Assembly: GCF_001649575.2 (NCBI RefSeq)
Contig: NC_051450.1
Span: forward strand, 18,692,435-18,756,434
Direction: 5' to 3'
From: Kryptolebias marmoratus
Lineage: Eukaryota > Chordata > Actinopteri > Cyprinodontiformes > Rivulidae
DNA: 64,000 nucleotides
Position 1 is the stretch's first letter. Each line of letters starts with the position of its first letter. Under the pieces are notes generated by a model that did not search any database, had not been told where the DNA came from, and was given only the letters and a program-made list of their open reading frames with translations. The position numbers and the translations under genes were made by a program. Shown in pieces: positions 11,386-26,300 of this stretch.

Positions 11386-14300
11386 GTAAGCTGGGACACT
11401 AAGCTAAAGCTAGCAGCTAGCATTTAGCTCCGATGCTAGTTAGCGTCGCTGGAAGGTTGTGAAGCCGCCGCCGCCTCCTCCTCCTCCTGCTCCCTGCTCC
11501 CGTTTTTCACACGCCGAGGTCGGCCTCAGCTCATGCTACTGACCGCTAATGCCTGTAGCCTGCATGTACGTGGTAGCTGACAGCGGGTGTATGAACGTGT
11601 TTGTGGCTCCGAGCTGTGCCATTGTGTTGTCAGAAGCTGTCACTTGGAGTAAGAAAAGAGGGGCACTCTGCTCATGACAGAATGTTGTCAATTGACAGGA
11701 AAGAGCTCAAATTGAAGCCATGACCTTGCTGTATGACACAGATGTGTGCTTCTTGGTCCTAGTCCAAACTTTATCAACAAAACAAACATGCCTATGATTG
11801 TAGTATACGTGTTTTTTTTTTTTTTTTTACAGTAGCTGTGGTCAGCAAAGATGACTCACATGATTATGAAGCTCTCTGTTTACATTTGTAAGCCTTAGCC
11901 ATGTGTTCATTTGGTAAACACAGACTGAAAAATCTTTCAGCTGTCAGCAGGTCTGATCTCTTAATGGTGCCTATCATTTAGTTAGTTTGCAGCTGTGTCA
12001 CAACTACTGCTGTCCTCCTAATAAGTGCCAGTTTTAGCCCGACTGGATAAGAAAGAACGTTCCGTCTCATCACAGCAGTTCTTTAATTTGGTCAAATGCT
12101 TAAACCCTGTTCGTCGTGGCAAATTTAGTACAACCCTGATTATGAGACGGTGCGTAAAATGTCCAACAAAAACTGAATGCAGTGACTTTGAATGAATTTG
12201 ACAGCCGCCACACATCTCAAAAAAGTTGTACCAGATCCGTGTTTCCCCGCTTTAAAACGTCCCCCCATCTTCACAACAACCTGTAAACATCTATGACCTG
12301 AGGAGAGCAGCTGCTGGAGGTTTTATTGTCCCATTCTAGTCGTCTTTGCTGGATTAGAGCAGATGTTCTGAAACATGTAGATACTTTTCTGCATTAGTTG
12401 TGCCTTTCCAGATGTGTAAGCTGACCGTAATACAGACACTAATGCACCTCCATACCATCAGAGAGGCAGCTGTTCTCTCACATAGTCCAACAGCAGAAAT
12501 CACTGTTAAGTTTTAGGTTTGCTGGGGGTTTTTTGAGCTGAGGGGTGTGTTAGCTATGATGCGTTAGAAGCGCCTGGGAAAAGAGCCATTAAAATTCATA
12601 CTGATGAATGATGGTTGTTTGATCATCTTTAATTTGCCTGCAGTAGAAGAATTTTATTTTTTATTTTTTCACAGAGACATTCAGGTCGTAACTCAGCTGC
12701 TAATTTGGGGTCACGTCGGCTCAGTAGGTGGTTCTACAGTGTTGCTCAGGACGGTTTGTGTGCAGACTACCACACCAAATAATAAAAGGGTTCGAGACCA
12801 CCTCTGATAGTGGTCTGAGAAAAGACGTCTTCAGTGCATATTGAGAGTGTTCCCTCCTTTATTTAGCAACATGTAAATGCGACCATATTGCTCAGGATGA
12901 ATGTAACGCCCCTGGTCTAACTGGGGTTTAAGAATCAGCACAGTCAACATGTTTACATATTAAATACACAAACAAGAATAGCAACAGATTAAAATGAAGC
13001 ATTCATGTTCTGGATTGGTTTGCCTAGCAGCAAAAAAAAAAGCCAAGCTTTTAAGTGATTGGATAAACCAGCCATGTTCTCAGAAATCTGGATTATAGCT
13101 CTTCATTCCAGTGGATTATGGGCTCTGGTCAGATCTGGGATAATCTGAAAATGTGTGGAGGTAGGCTATTTACAGTAGAGTTGCTGCACCTGTATGGTTA
13201 CCCACTAAAACTCAAGTCAGTGTTATTTAGATATTTTCCTTCTCAGTTTGTATAGAAATACCTTGTTTGAAATTATGTGTGGCCAAACTTAATATCAGTC
13301 TGTGTCCACGTGGCTTGACTGATAAATAATGTAATACGTGGTATTCTGTCTAAATGTTGTTAAGTTTGATGTGTAGTTACACGTGGAAGTCTAGTTTTAT
13401 TGCCATTATTTAAAGTTTTCTGTGGCACTGTGAAAATTTTGTTTTTTTATGGCCTGAATGGAAACACTTCCCTCTTTGACACCCCCTCCTTGTGTCTTTT
13501 CAGCTTGTTATGGCATCGTTCAGGTGCCCACCGGTCCCTGGTTCTGCAGGAAGTGTGAATCTCAGGAGAGAGCCGCTCGCGTGGTGAGTCGCTTCATCTT
13601 TTATGAGTTATCTCAGTGACCTGATCTTACTTAGCACAATGTTTTGACACATTTGCCGAAAGTTTGAATAAAACTTCAGCTAGCTGGAATATAACAGCCA
13701 TAAATCATCAGCTCTTATCATGGCGACCGGTTTTAGGTTCACCCACTTGTCTCCATTCAACATTTTCTTTGTGAGTGTTTGTTTTTTAAGCTCCATCCTT
13801 CAGCTTGAGCTCCAATACAAATAAAAATCGGTCCTAAATTTCACTCAAAAACAAACTTATCTCTAGCTTTATCTGTCTGTTCAGGTGGCATTATGTACTA
13901 ACAAAGCATTTTTTAAAATTTAACATATAATAATACAAGAATAGATGCATATATGGATAAAAGACTAACATGTTATTGATGACCAGAATGTAATTTACAT
14001 TTTTAAAAAAACAGTCAAAATGAGTTTGTTACATCTTCTGCCTGAATCACTTTTGGTGCAGAAATTTGGTTTGATTTAAATCATCATCCTCTCGTGAGGT
14101 AATACAACCTGAGAAGAAGTACATATTAGAGTGTGATTATTAAAAAAACAGAAAAAAACTACAACAAAATGTGGAAGTTTTGTATGAGAAATGGATCCAC
14201 ATTTACACTTTCTTAAGGATTAAGTTTCCATTAATAAGTGGCATCATTGGACTGGTTTGTCAGCTGTCTTTTCAAAAGACAAGAGGATGATAAGTTCAAG

Positions 14301-17300
14301 TGGTTCTCACCAGGAATCTGATGCATTTCTGTGTAATCATGGTTGATGGGAGATAAATTATCCAAATGTTGATAGCGGTGAAACTCAAACAGTATTTCCT
14401 CAAAACAAGTTGACGTTGTTTTTCTGCTTCTGCTTGTGGTTTGACTCACTGTCAGACGGTGGTGAGAGCAGCCATGTTGTTTGGTTTGGAGACAGAACAG
14501 GAAGTGGCAGAGCTGAAGATGTTGAGGTTCTCCTTGGGAGGGACGAGGATGGACAGGATTAAGAATGAGGTCCTCAGAGGTACAGCACAGGTTGAAGGAC
14601 TGGGAGATAAAGTTAGAGAGGCCAGACTGAGATGGTTTGGACATGTGCAGAGGAGGGACAGTGGGTATATTGGTAGAAGGATGTTGGAGACAAAAAGGAG
14701 ATATAAGGACGCCGTTAGAGAGGACATGGAGGGAGTTGGAGTGAGGACAGAGGACGCAGAATACAGTTAGATGGAGGAAGATGACTCGCTGTGGTGACCC
14801 CTGAAAAAGGGAACAGCCGAAAGAAAAAGAAGAAGCAGCGTGTCCTGCATTACGTACAGTCACAGTTTTCAGATGAACTGATCAGCAGCAAGTTTGAGCA
14901 CCTCCTTTGAAAGCAGATCCAGGTGCCTTCAGGCGAGTTTTAACTCAATGCCACGGAGGAAAGACATCAGCTGTGAGCTTAGAGAAGCACTTGAAGCTGC
15001 CCGTCAATCTGAGAAGGGTTGTAAAGCAAATTCAAACCAATTTAGAGTCAATCATTCTACAGTCAGGACGATTATGCACAAACTGAAGACATTTTAAAAC
15101 AGCTGTCAGTCTTGGAGTTTACGAGTTTACCCTGAGGTCAAAGCTTGCAAATTCATAGAAACTGCAAACAAAGACTAAGAGCTACACCTGATACCCTACA
15201 GGCCTCCATTAAGATGTTAAATGTTAAAATTAATGACAGGACAATTAGATAATGACTGAACAAGTATGATTGGTAGCTGCCAGAAAGCCTCTTTTCTTTA
15301 AAAAAAAAAAAAGAACATGACAGCACAGCTTAGGTTTGCCGTCCTTTAAAAAAAACCCACAGGATGCCTGGAACAATGTCCTTCGAACAGAGGACACATT
15401 CGTCAAAAAAAAAACAAATGCAACAAACCAACATGTCAAGGCACAGTGGTGGAAGAATGATGGTTTGTTCTGCAGTTTCAGAAGGTCAGCCTCGACCCCA
15501 TCTGCGTCGGAAAACGTCCTACACTGAAGACAGAAACTGGGTCTAATTTTAAAACATTTATTTAAAAGATTTATTTTAACAATCAATGAGGTGTTACAGG
15601 ATAGTCATGTCATCATTTGGATTATTAGTGAGACAGATTTCTTTGCACGTGCTTAATAGTTAATCATCTTTACTGGCATAGCTTTTATTGTTGTACGGTT
15701 AATTGGAGAAGGTAAATTAGGTCTGTGTAGACTTTGTTTATCTGGGTTCTGTTATCCTGATTGAAAGCTTCACAAAGGATGGTCATAAATGTCCCTTTAT
15801 CCAATCTGCTGGGTAATATTTACGGAGTGTTGCAAATATCCGCACAAGCAGTTCGGACAGGAATGCCGCCTCGGAGAGCCGTTCTTTCCCTGGGAATGCT
15901 TTAAGAAGTAGAGTTAAGGCTGACCTGAAGTCCTCGGCTGCTCTCAGAGTGAAACTTGTTGGAACACATGAGCTGGTATGGCTCAACTTAGCATGACCTC
16001 CGCAGACTTCCAAGGACCTGTCTGGGTTCAGCCAGGCGAAGATTTACTTTATGTAGCTGTTGATTCAGGTGCCGGAGAGCTGCTTTTTGTGTTCATGTGT
16101 GCAGAAAGAGCAAACGGTCCTTCCCTGGCTCCTTAATTTCATGTGGGACACTTAACTTATTGTTTTACGCCTAAAAATAGGTCAGAAATTTAACAAGTCC
16201 GTATGTTATACGAGTCTGTTTAGGTAAAGTCAATTTATGGCGTTGGTGTGTGTTCAAACACTTTAAAACAAAGCTGCAATTATGTCTTTTTTTCCTCTCA
16301 TAATTACCTTTTATTCAGAGTTAATGTGTTTTCACCAACCCTTATTTTGTTTATACATTACGTCCAAAAAGGAAGAGTTTTTGTTTTATTTTTAAAATGT
16401 TTTAAAGCAATAGTTCTTATCTTATGGCTTTTGAAGATCTTTCCTTCTCAAAATGAATTTATTTATTTTGTCAACCAGTTGAATTTTCACAAATTTTCAG
16501 TGCATTCCTCGTGCCTTAACATTTTCACAGGAATGTTTTTTTTTTTTTTTTTTTTTTTGTTAACTTAACTATGAACATAAAAGGCGTCTCTGTTTTCTGT
16601 TCAGAAGACAACTTAGGAGATAAGGAGTTTAAAAAAGTATTTAAAAAATGTAAGAAGGTCCGTCTTCTTGAAAGCAAAATCCAAAGTAATAAAGACTTTT
16701 GCACAGTCCTGTAAAAAATAAAATAACATAAATGTGACTCAGTGGAATAGAGACCTAACTAATGTTTCTTATTGTGGGATTGTTTTGATTTTGTTTTTTC
16801 CTTTTTTATTAATGAAAATAAAGACTAGAAAAGTTTGAATTTATAAGTTTTGCATCGATCTTCACCTTTTTTCGGGATGTTTGTTTTGGATTTTGAGAGT
16901 TTTTGTCTGCCTTATTTTCTCTTTAGTGTTTCCTGTGTTTTTTAATTCCAGTTGTCCAAAAAAAAACAAAAAACGTAGAACTAAATTAACAGACTTATAA
17001 AAGCTACTTAGACTCTAAGGATGACGGGATCTTCGGAGAGGCAGAGAAATGGCGTGTTTTGTACGCTGAAGCAGGTTTCGAATAAAACAGTGTTTTGAAG
17101 AAATTCAGATCTCAAGGTGTTTTTATGGGGAATATACCTGTAAAAGAAGTTAAATATTATGGAAATGATAAAAGTTACAGAAACTAAAAGTCAGAGCAGC
17201 CACTTCCTGAATGAGCTGAATATAAATGGCTAAAACAAAAAGTGTAGGGCAGGAAAACGACTCATTATGAGTCAAATAAGTTGGCTCTTACGACCTGATG

Positions 17301-20300
17301 TTGAGCAGTGTGTTATACCAAAGCTGCTCATTTATTCCAGTAGATATTAGGTCTAACTATCTTTTAGCTTCAGATCGCTCATTCAGTCTGCTGATTGTAA
17401 AACCGTGTTTGGCGTTTTGCTGATCTGTAAGTTGAGATTTAGCTGACTCATCAGAAGGAGAGATGCTTAAATGATTCATTGAAGACCCCTCCGAGACGGG
17501 GGACGTTAGGAGGCAGATAATGAGGGCGTGTCCCCACATCTCGTCTTCGCACACTGTCATATATTTACCTCAGAGTTTGTCTTGTTGTTCCTGATCGTTT
17601 TTTTTTTCTTTTCCCTACAGAGATGCGAGCTCTGTCCCCACAAAGATGGAGCCCTGAAGAGGACAGATAACGGAGGTAGAGCCACTCACATCTGTGCCTC
17701 GCCTCGCCTCGCCTCTTGTGTTTTGCTGTCTTTAATTGCACGTCACCAGCAAGTTGAAGGGCCGCGAGCGTGCTGGGAGAGTTATGTAGCTGTTTGTTGT
17801 GCGCACCGTCCTCGCCAGTCCGTGTTTTATGAGAGCGTGCGAGTGTGTGTGTGTATGTTTATGAGGGGGCGGGCCAGGATGGGTATAGTGCGTGGCCTGT
17901 GAGGAGTCTCCTCGCAGGGTTCACTGGGAGGTCATCTTGGTGGAGACTGTAAATATTCTGCGTGCATGTAAGAGTGTGTGTGTGTGTGTGTGTGAGTCAG
18001 TCAGAGAGAGAGGCACAGCTGTGGGATTGTGTCCAGGCCTGCAGGGAGGCATCAGGACAACACTAACACACACCGTTTTACTACTTTCTCTTTTATTTTA
18101 CCCTTCCCATGACCCCTCTCTGTCTCTTTGCTTTTTCTTTGCATTTTTCTCACCATCTCTCTCCCCGGCTCCCTTGTCAGCTCCCTGTCACTTGTTGATC
18201 TGCGTCGTTGTTATTTCAGGTGGGCAAAGCAGGAGAATTTGACAGAAATAGAAGTTTAAAAAAAAGGGCGTAGTCGTACGTACTTCTGTAGTGTTAAAGA
18301 CGACCCAGTAAATATTTATACACATTATTATTTAGATTAGGTTGGAAGATATATCATAGCTCACAAGTCATTAAAAATAAATGTTTATAGTAATAATAGT
18401 GCTGAATGTTAGTGTTTCTATACCTATGACAATATGAAGCACTTTCCTATAATTAAAGATCTGTCACTTTCCACGTTGGATACTTTTCTGAAGTAAATAA
18501 ATTGATGCCCCCGTTGGTTTTTCTTGACTAAAAAGTTGAGCTTTCAGGCTGACGGGTGAAATCTCGCTGCGTTTTTATAGTCCTGGTTTATAGGGCTCCT
18601 CCAGGTCCTTCGAAACAACAACACGCCCACATTTCACATCCGCCCCGTCCCGCCCCCACCCACCCCCGAGTCGTCCCGCTCGCCAGGTCAAAGGCAGGTC
18701 ACGGGTTCAACTGTAAGTTTAAGCCAGCTTTTTGTTTCAGCTGCGGGGGGAAAAAACAGACACCTCCAGTGTGGTTGGAGACTCCCACCTTCATCTGACC
18801 TGCTGTTCACCTCCTCCAGCTCCTCCTCAACCTATCGTCAATTTTGTTGCCTGTCCACCGTGCCCTGCTGTCACTCTACTGCCCCCAGTTTGTCTTTGTT
18901 GACAGGCAGCTGTGTGTGTGTGTGTCGGAGCTCAATAAACAGATGCTTAGGTACACACATTTCCAATTTACAGATTAAAGCATGTGAGATTCTGCATTCC
19001 AAGGTTCACATGTTTTGACACGTAAACGTGATGTTTAGCAAAGGGGGCCGAGAGGAAAATGTATGTTTGACACAGACCCTTTTTGTCTGGACCAGAGATG
19101 GGTTATAATTTGTGCCTGATGCGTTTTAAAGCCATTATTTGATCTTCTCTAAAAGTCACTAAGAGCTTAAAAGTAAGTAAATGGAGCACTCGGACTTTTC
19201 TGTTGTTTGACGAATGGAAATGACGGACAATTATAGCAGGGAAAACAACCGCCGCCGACTGTTTTAATTTCTTTGTTCCGTCCACATCAAAGAGCTCGTC
19301 TGTATGCTGTTCTCCCAAACTGATACGACTCTGTCCAGCTTTTTTTTTTGTCAAGGTTCCAAAGCATGGAGTTTTTTACCCGTTTTTTCAGGTCTGGATA
19401 AGTCTGGAGTTTCTAGACTGTGTTCCTTCTGCTTTTCTAAAAGATAAAAATCCAATTTTCTACAAATTGCTCAAACATGGAACATTTTCTTCTTATTCTT
19501 ATTACAATGCATGTATAAAACAGAAAGGACGCAGGCGTCGTCATGTTTATTTTGGTTCATCAAGCCTCCAGTTGAAGGTTTTATCCATCAGTATCTTTGC
19601 TGTTTAGTTACTGATTGAAAAGCCATCGGTCCAGTTTACACCTCAGTTCAAGACAGTAAAGTCCAACTCACTCCCTGTGGTTGCATGTTTCATGGTATGT
19701 GGCTGTATAATTGCAGATTATTAACCTGTTACATATGCAGTTTGCACCTTTTTATCACAGCCTGGCCATGAACTGTGCAGAGAGCTTAGTTTTTCCACAT
19801 GAACATTATTTTCTACTGAAGAAGACTTGAACCCTGATAGTAAGAGTATGCACGTTTAATTTAAATGCACGTATATATTAAGGTGTTGGGTTTTTTTTTT
19901 TTTACATTTGAAGCAGGCTGATAATAAAACCACACCATTATATGAACATGTACAGTGAATTTACTGGCATGTCGACGTTAAAATTTAGAAAAGTGTGGAG
20001 TTTTTAAAAAACCAAAATGTTCAAAAAACAAGCAGGCAGTTAGTGTTTCTGTGTGCTGTCGACGAACACTCGCAGAGGCTTATAGCCCTGTTTTCTGACT
20101 TTTCACAGGCTGGGCCCATGTGGTTTGTGCGCTTTACATACCCGAGGTGGAGTTTGCAAACGTCTCAACGATGGAGCCCATCGTACTCCAGTCCGTGCCT
20201 CACGAGCGCTACAACAAGGTAACGAAAGTCGTCCCAAAAACGCGTTCAGGTCAAAGCAGGAGGAGTTCATTTTGCCTTTGAGTTGACGTGAACGTGTGTG

Positions 20301-23300
20301 TGTGTGCAGACGTGTTACATCTGTGAGGAGCAGGGCAGAGAGAGTAAGGCTGCCACAGGAGCCTGCATGACCTGCAACAAACATGGCTGCCGACAGGCCT
20401 TCCACGTCACATGGTGAGACATGTCCCATGGTCAATCTGTCACCAGACTGGGCTTTTACAAGCCAACTAATATGTATTTGATAGATGATTTCATGTTAAG
20501 AATTGCATTTTTAATATTACACACAAATTTAATGTTATCTTCCATTTTTTTACGTATTCTTTCTTTATTTGTCAGTGCCCAGTTTGCAGGGTTGTTGTGT
20601 GAAGAACAAGGCTCAGACGCAGATAATGTCAAATACTGTGGATACTGCAAATACCATCACAGCAAGCTGGTAAGTGTCCTCCTGAGGATTTTATTTATTG
20701 TTTTGTTCTGCGTTTCTAACATGCTAACCCACAGCTCCGCACCTCGTAAAATTTGTCTTGCAGCCGTGACCCGTTTCCACACGTGTGGATAAATTGGATT
20801 TCCCCTCTTTTTCTTAATAATAAAGTTAATTATTCATTGACTGAATTTAGCTTAAAGTACGCCACACGGCATTAAGAGCCGTGACCGCTTCAGGGTTTGT
20901 TGCATGTAATTAAATGTACAGAGCATGCTTGAGTGTAAGAGCGAGGCTGGGCGTGTTTGAATAGAAATTATTCTTTTAAAATATTTTTTATGAACAGATA
21001 AATGTAACAAATGTTGTTTTAAATTCAGTGAGAAATGCATTTTGTTTTGTGACCTTCATCGCCACATTAGAGGTGACTTATCATCACTTCCTCTCATGTT
21101 CTTCCTCTTAACACTATTTTGTTTTCTCAATTATCACGTTTTTCTGTTTATCTTTTCCTTCTGTATCGAGTTTGTTATTCTCAGTCGTGCCCCCCCTCCC
21201 CGACAATTTCTAATCTCTCGTGGCGACATCTTTTACTTCTCATCACCTGCTTCCTCTTTTACTGGCTGAGTGAATTCGTCTTGCTGCTTCTTGTTTCTGT
21301 TCCACCTGATGTTTTGATTCTGGTCACCCTTCCTCTGCCTTCATCCCTCTCGGCTCATCTCTTACGCCCTTGTGTTACTATCGGGTCAAGTTCTGGATGG
21401 GATCTTCATTTTATTTACAGCAACATCAAATTTCTTAGTAATTACTTGTGTATTTTACATTGAAAATGGCTTTTTTTTAAGTTTTTCTATTTAATCAAAA
21501 GAAAATAAAACCTTTAGTTAAATTTGTGATGATTTCTTTGCCTGCAGTTAGCATGATCACAGTCTGATTTAATCATCCTTTTATTTCGTTTGGGTAAAAT
21601 AGCTAGCTGTTGACAGATTGTCTGAGTTTAGTTCCTGAAAAGGGGGAATTACTGAAAAACACAACAAATGCAGCTCTTTTTACTAAAGAGCAGAGCTGGA
21701 ACGGTTCACGAAATCTGTGGTTTGGTTCAGGTTTTTGTGTTTTCTTCCCTGTTTTGTCTCCTAAAGACTCCACAAATACTATATGTCTGCAGCGAATAGG
21801 CCACCCTTTACGCTTGTTTTAAAATGTTAATTATTCTTAAATTTTTGTCACGTAGTCGTGTAAAAACTGAAAGAACTGGGCAGTTTGACATTAGGTCGTT
21901 GTGTTTTTGGTTAAAGCTGTGTGCAGTGTTTGCACAGTAAATGTGGAGACATTGCTTATTTTAAAATGTTCTTCATTTATTTGGCAAAACAATAAGTTTT
22001 GCCTTTTATGAAACACCTCTGTGAAGTGGTCTAAATCCTCTCCTGGCTGCGGCTCGGTCGCTCCTCCTTTCTGATGACGCCTCTTTTAAGTGGTTGAAAA
22101 AGTTTGGTGTGCGATCCTCGTCGGCGCAGACTCTGGAACTAACTGTTGTTTGTGTTTCCTCTGTGTGTAAAAGCCAAAGTTGTTTTTAGGGACAACGTTC
22201 TCCGTTTTGGTTTCTGCTGCTGCCTGTGGGAGAAATTCACGACACTGCCTTGAGTTTGCTGTGATTGGTTGATTGTTGTTTCTCTACGGCAAATGATGAA
22301 AGAGTCCGATTCGGCTGAGGAAAAAGACCGATGAGTCACCACAACGCACAGACCAGCGGCGTCTGATCCTGGTCCTGAAGGGCCACTATCCTGCATGTTT
22401 TAGATGTTTGTCTGAGTGATTAACTGGCTTCTCCAGAGCTGGAAGGCCTGCTGAAGAGCAGGGAAACATCTAAAATATGCAGGAGCAGGACTGGACACCA
22501 CTGGTATAGAACAACAACAGATAGACTATCCTTTAGACCATCCTGTGATCTCTACTTTGTCAGATCAGCACATAATAATCCTTCATGATCTGACCTGGCT
22601 GCTGCTCTCAGCATTTGCTGCACTTTACTGACTTTTTGTTTTGTTGTTTTTGTACATGCACTGAACCGAGACAGCTGACCCGAACCATTTCGGGTCCTTT
22701 TCCATCCCCACCAAAGAGATCACTTGTTGAGACAACTTGTAGGACATTTCTGCCGTTGGAGGCAGGCGAGTAAATATCTGACAGGTCCCGGCTTCATGAG
22801 CACAAACACAAACATTCTCACATTTTTCAATTTTAACCAATGCTGATGGAAAGACTCAAGCTGTTACATTGATTACATTGATTGGGTATAAATTGCTTTC
22901 GATGCTGGGGTATAATGTCATTACGGTGGGACTGTCTGGAAAACCAGAACGTACATGAGTGAATTAACCATGGAAAAAGACTGAAAGGGTTTCATAAAAC
23001 AACACCGGATGGATGTTTCCTGACTTTGATTAATCCTTCTTTAGTCTAAAGCTAAAATGTATTTAATTTGAGCCAGACATTTCATGTTTCTGTTTCAGTT
23101 TCAGTCTTCTAAAAGCATCTGTGGATTCACCACTCCTCCTGTCGATGGACCTCATGGTCTGGCTGCTTGTCGTTGATCTTGCATTGGCTGCGATCGGCAG
23201 ACTTTGTCGTGTAACTTTGCATAACCAGGTGGTTTTGGACAGCTGTCTCAGCAAGTTGGTTCAAGTCTTACTTTGAGGCTTATTGAATAATAATGTTAGT

Positions 23301-26300
23301 GTCCCAAATTAAAATTGGGATTAACCCTTTAGGGGTAAAGATATGTGACAAAGAAGGTCCCTCTCTAATCGTTTAATTTTGTAGCTCATATAATCTTGAA
23401 AACGGTCCTTATTGGATGAGTGTTTGACCCACACCTGATGGTGATGTGGTTGTAATTTATTGATCAGTCATTACAGTAAGACACTCGGAGCAGCAGGAAG
23501 TTGATTAATGGCCAGAGTTTCTAACACTAAAGTGTAAATTTTGGAGAAAGAAGCTTTTGTTGGTGTGTTTTACTATTGCCCAACGTTCTTCTTCTTTTTC
23601 TAATAAGGAACATTAACGTGCTGCACAAAACTGATATATTTAAGGTTTCCTAATTTGAATACTTCATGCCACAATAGACATTTTTTTCACCCCCCAACAG
23701 TGTTTTTTTTTTACTTGCATTGAAATCAGAATGAGTTTAATTTGAGTTTTTTTTATTTTTTATAATTATTTTAGTATCTTAGCTGATTAAGTCTACATTC
23801 AGCCTTCTTTTCTTTGGAGTTCCATCCAGTAATTTGGAATTCTTTACTTTTTAGCGAAGGAGCAGGGGCCGCGGTAGTAGGTCTCAAAGCTTAAGTGACT
23901 CTTCCTCTCTTTGTATGGATAGACCCCCAGACCAGGACAAGCAGGTAAGACAGCCCTCTGCTCTTACCCTCTCTGCCTCCCAGCCATGAAACATGCACGG
24001 TTACATGATCACACTGCAGAGCGATGGCCAAGTGTGCAATCAAACACTTAATCGATGATGGCAGACGCTTGTAGAGCCAAGAAGAGCATGAATTGTAACA
24101 AAGTGAGCCTTTTAAGATGTTGCTGATGTTTCATTTTGCATCATAGCTTCGTTTATGTATTAACTTGGGTTTGAGAGCTAAATGTCTGATTTATAGACCA
24201 ACCAGCAGGTGATTTTAGTTTTTTAGTCTGCAGCCCATCAGTGATTATCCCCTTTTAATGCTTGGTTCATTGTTGTGACTTAATAAGTCAGGCCTTTCTG
24301 AATTCACAGGGGGTGTTAAATGATCTGCTTTTTATTTGTTATTTATTAACAGAAAGGGGAGAGCACAGACTTATTATTTTATCCTTATGGTTTAAAAAAT
24401 AATCTGTAATACTTGAGAGTTTAAGTGGTAGGTAGAGTCTTCGGAGTTCAAAGTTGTTGTGTTCTTTTTAGAAAAAATGGGGAGTTTTTTGTTCGCCATC
24501 ATGTTTGTCCCCTTTAAACCAATTAGCAGCTATTTTAAAAATGTTATTTTTGATCCTTATTCTTTGGGTTGTGATCACTGGGTGTAAAGAACCCAAACAG
24601 TGATGAATCAGTTTGGTGTTGCTCATTGTTGGCGTCAGCTTTTCCACCATAAGATTTCTATAAAGGACATTCTAGCAAACAAAAACACTGTTTTCTGATA
24701 ATACAAGCAAAGACAAATACCTCACACACTTCGGCACTTAAGGGAAAAGCCTTTATGTGTGAGTGCTCAAGTGTCAGAACATATTTTATCCGAGGCCGCC
24801 CTTTTTATCCAGGGACAACCATTCTGCCTCCTGAGCTCCTCACTGGAGACTTCCTGCCAAGCTCAGCTGCACAGCTCTCCTTACGCAGCCCACATTTGCA
24901 TCAACACGCTTCAGCTTTATGTAAAACACGTCAGAATTTGGTTGTTTCTTAGCTTCTTTGCGTTGCAGTTGCAGCTTGAAGGTCATAAATTTGATTGTCT
25001 ATTTAAAAAAAGCTAGATTATTTGAATATTGTGCATATATTTGAACTAAAATGTCACAATTTACAAGTTACTAACCAGAAAAATTGACTGAAAATCTCCC
25101 TAAAGTCACCTGCGTAGAGGTCTGGAAACCTGTCAGACAGCTGATATCCTTAAAATTGTACATTTACCTTTTAAAGCAGTTTTTTTAAAGACATCACAGT
25201 AAAATAGAATGTTTGTTGTGTTGTGCTGGTGTTTTTGATTGCAGATGTTCATTTTTGATTAAATGAAGTCAAATTGAACCGTAGATTTTACCTTTTTGTT
25301 GGTGGAATTAAGCTTGAGAGCACAGAGTTATATTTGCCTTTATTAAAACTGTTTGAGCAGCGATGGAGGACCCCCTCCTCTCCTGCACAAACACACGAGC
25401 ACACACAGGCTCAGTCTATCCCAAACCTCGGGTCAGAGATCAGTAGGATCAGATCTGTGTGTGCGTCTGTCTGTCTGCGCATGCATTTATGATGTGGTTT
25501 GGAGGTTCGGATGTATACCCACCTCATGTAAGAGCCTGCAGTCAACCTACAGCAGGGGCTTAGAGATCCCCCCCCCACACACACACACCGGCTGCCTGAA
25601 AGGGCCTGCAGGAAACCTACACACACACACACACAATAGCTGGTCAGAAATCCTGCAGGAAACTGCACAGGGGAATTCCTGCCAGGCCAGGGCGGATTAT
25701 TTTCCCTCTTACTTCCTGTTCCTCTCGTTCTGCCCATCTTCCCCTCTTTCTCCTTCGCTCCATGCCCCCTCATCCTCCTGAGCACGCACATTTGTCTTTC
25801 CATAATCAATACAACTCGTATTGTTAAACAACGTGCTCATAAAAGCGCCATAATTTCATCTATTAACTTGTGGGTTTCATTTAATTTGGCTGTGATGGAT
25901 CCAAGTAGACTTCTCTCTTTTTTTTTCTTGTTAGTCCTCCACCCTACAGGCAGGCACATCTGCTCGCCAAGTTTAAGAAACTCCATCCTTGTTTTAGCAT
26001 CAGTTTCAAGGGTGGTGACTCCATTTTCTACATTTTGGTGTCCAGTGTTTGTCCTTCTGATCGACTCAAATCCTGGCATTTTGTTTATCTATAACCAAAA
26101 GCAAGCTCATTAAACACAAACCCCTCAAAAACTGCAAAAAGTATTGAACAGAGAGGGTAATTAAAGTATCTGAGCAGAGGTAAAATCATCAACTATTTAT
26201 TAATTCAGTACAGTTTGCTGTAGATGTTTTATTTTTGTCAAATTTAATACCATTTATGTCTTTAAAAAGGTCTAAAATGAATATAAATATTATAGAAGTA

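Larger units (their letters stand above)
11386..13503 (+). other. mllt10 intron 1
   Basis: It opens with CTAGC-rich and CTC-repeat sequence (about 11400-11500), then a T18 tract (about 11812-11830). A decayed DNA transposon follows (about 12030-12490) and a tRNA-SINE-like stretch (about 12710-12805). No exon is seen. Confidence 0.8.
13584..17620 (+). other. mllt10 intron 2
   Basis: It contains a LINE 3'-end remnant (about 14440-14845) and, directly after it, a decayed Tc1-like transposon (about 14890-15545). There is a long T tract at about 16537-16558, and the rest is AT-rich. No exon is seen. Confidence 0.8.

Noticed and set aside
14441..14770. 109-codon frame as a possible host gene
   Set aside because: Motifs identify it as a reverse-transcriptase tail of a dead LINE.
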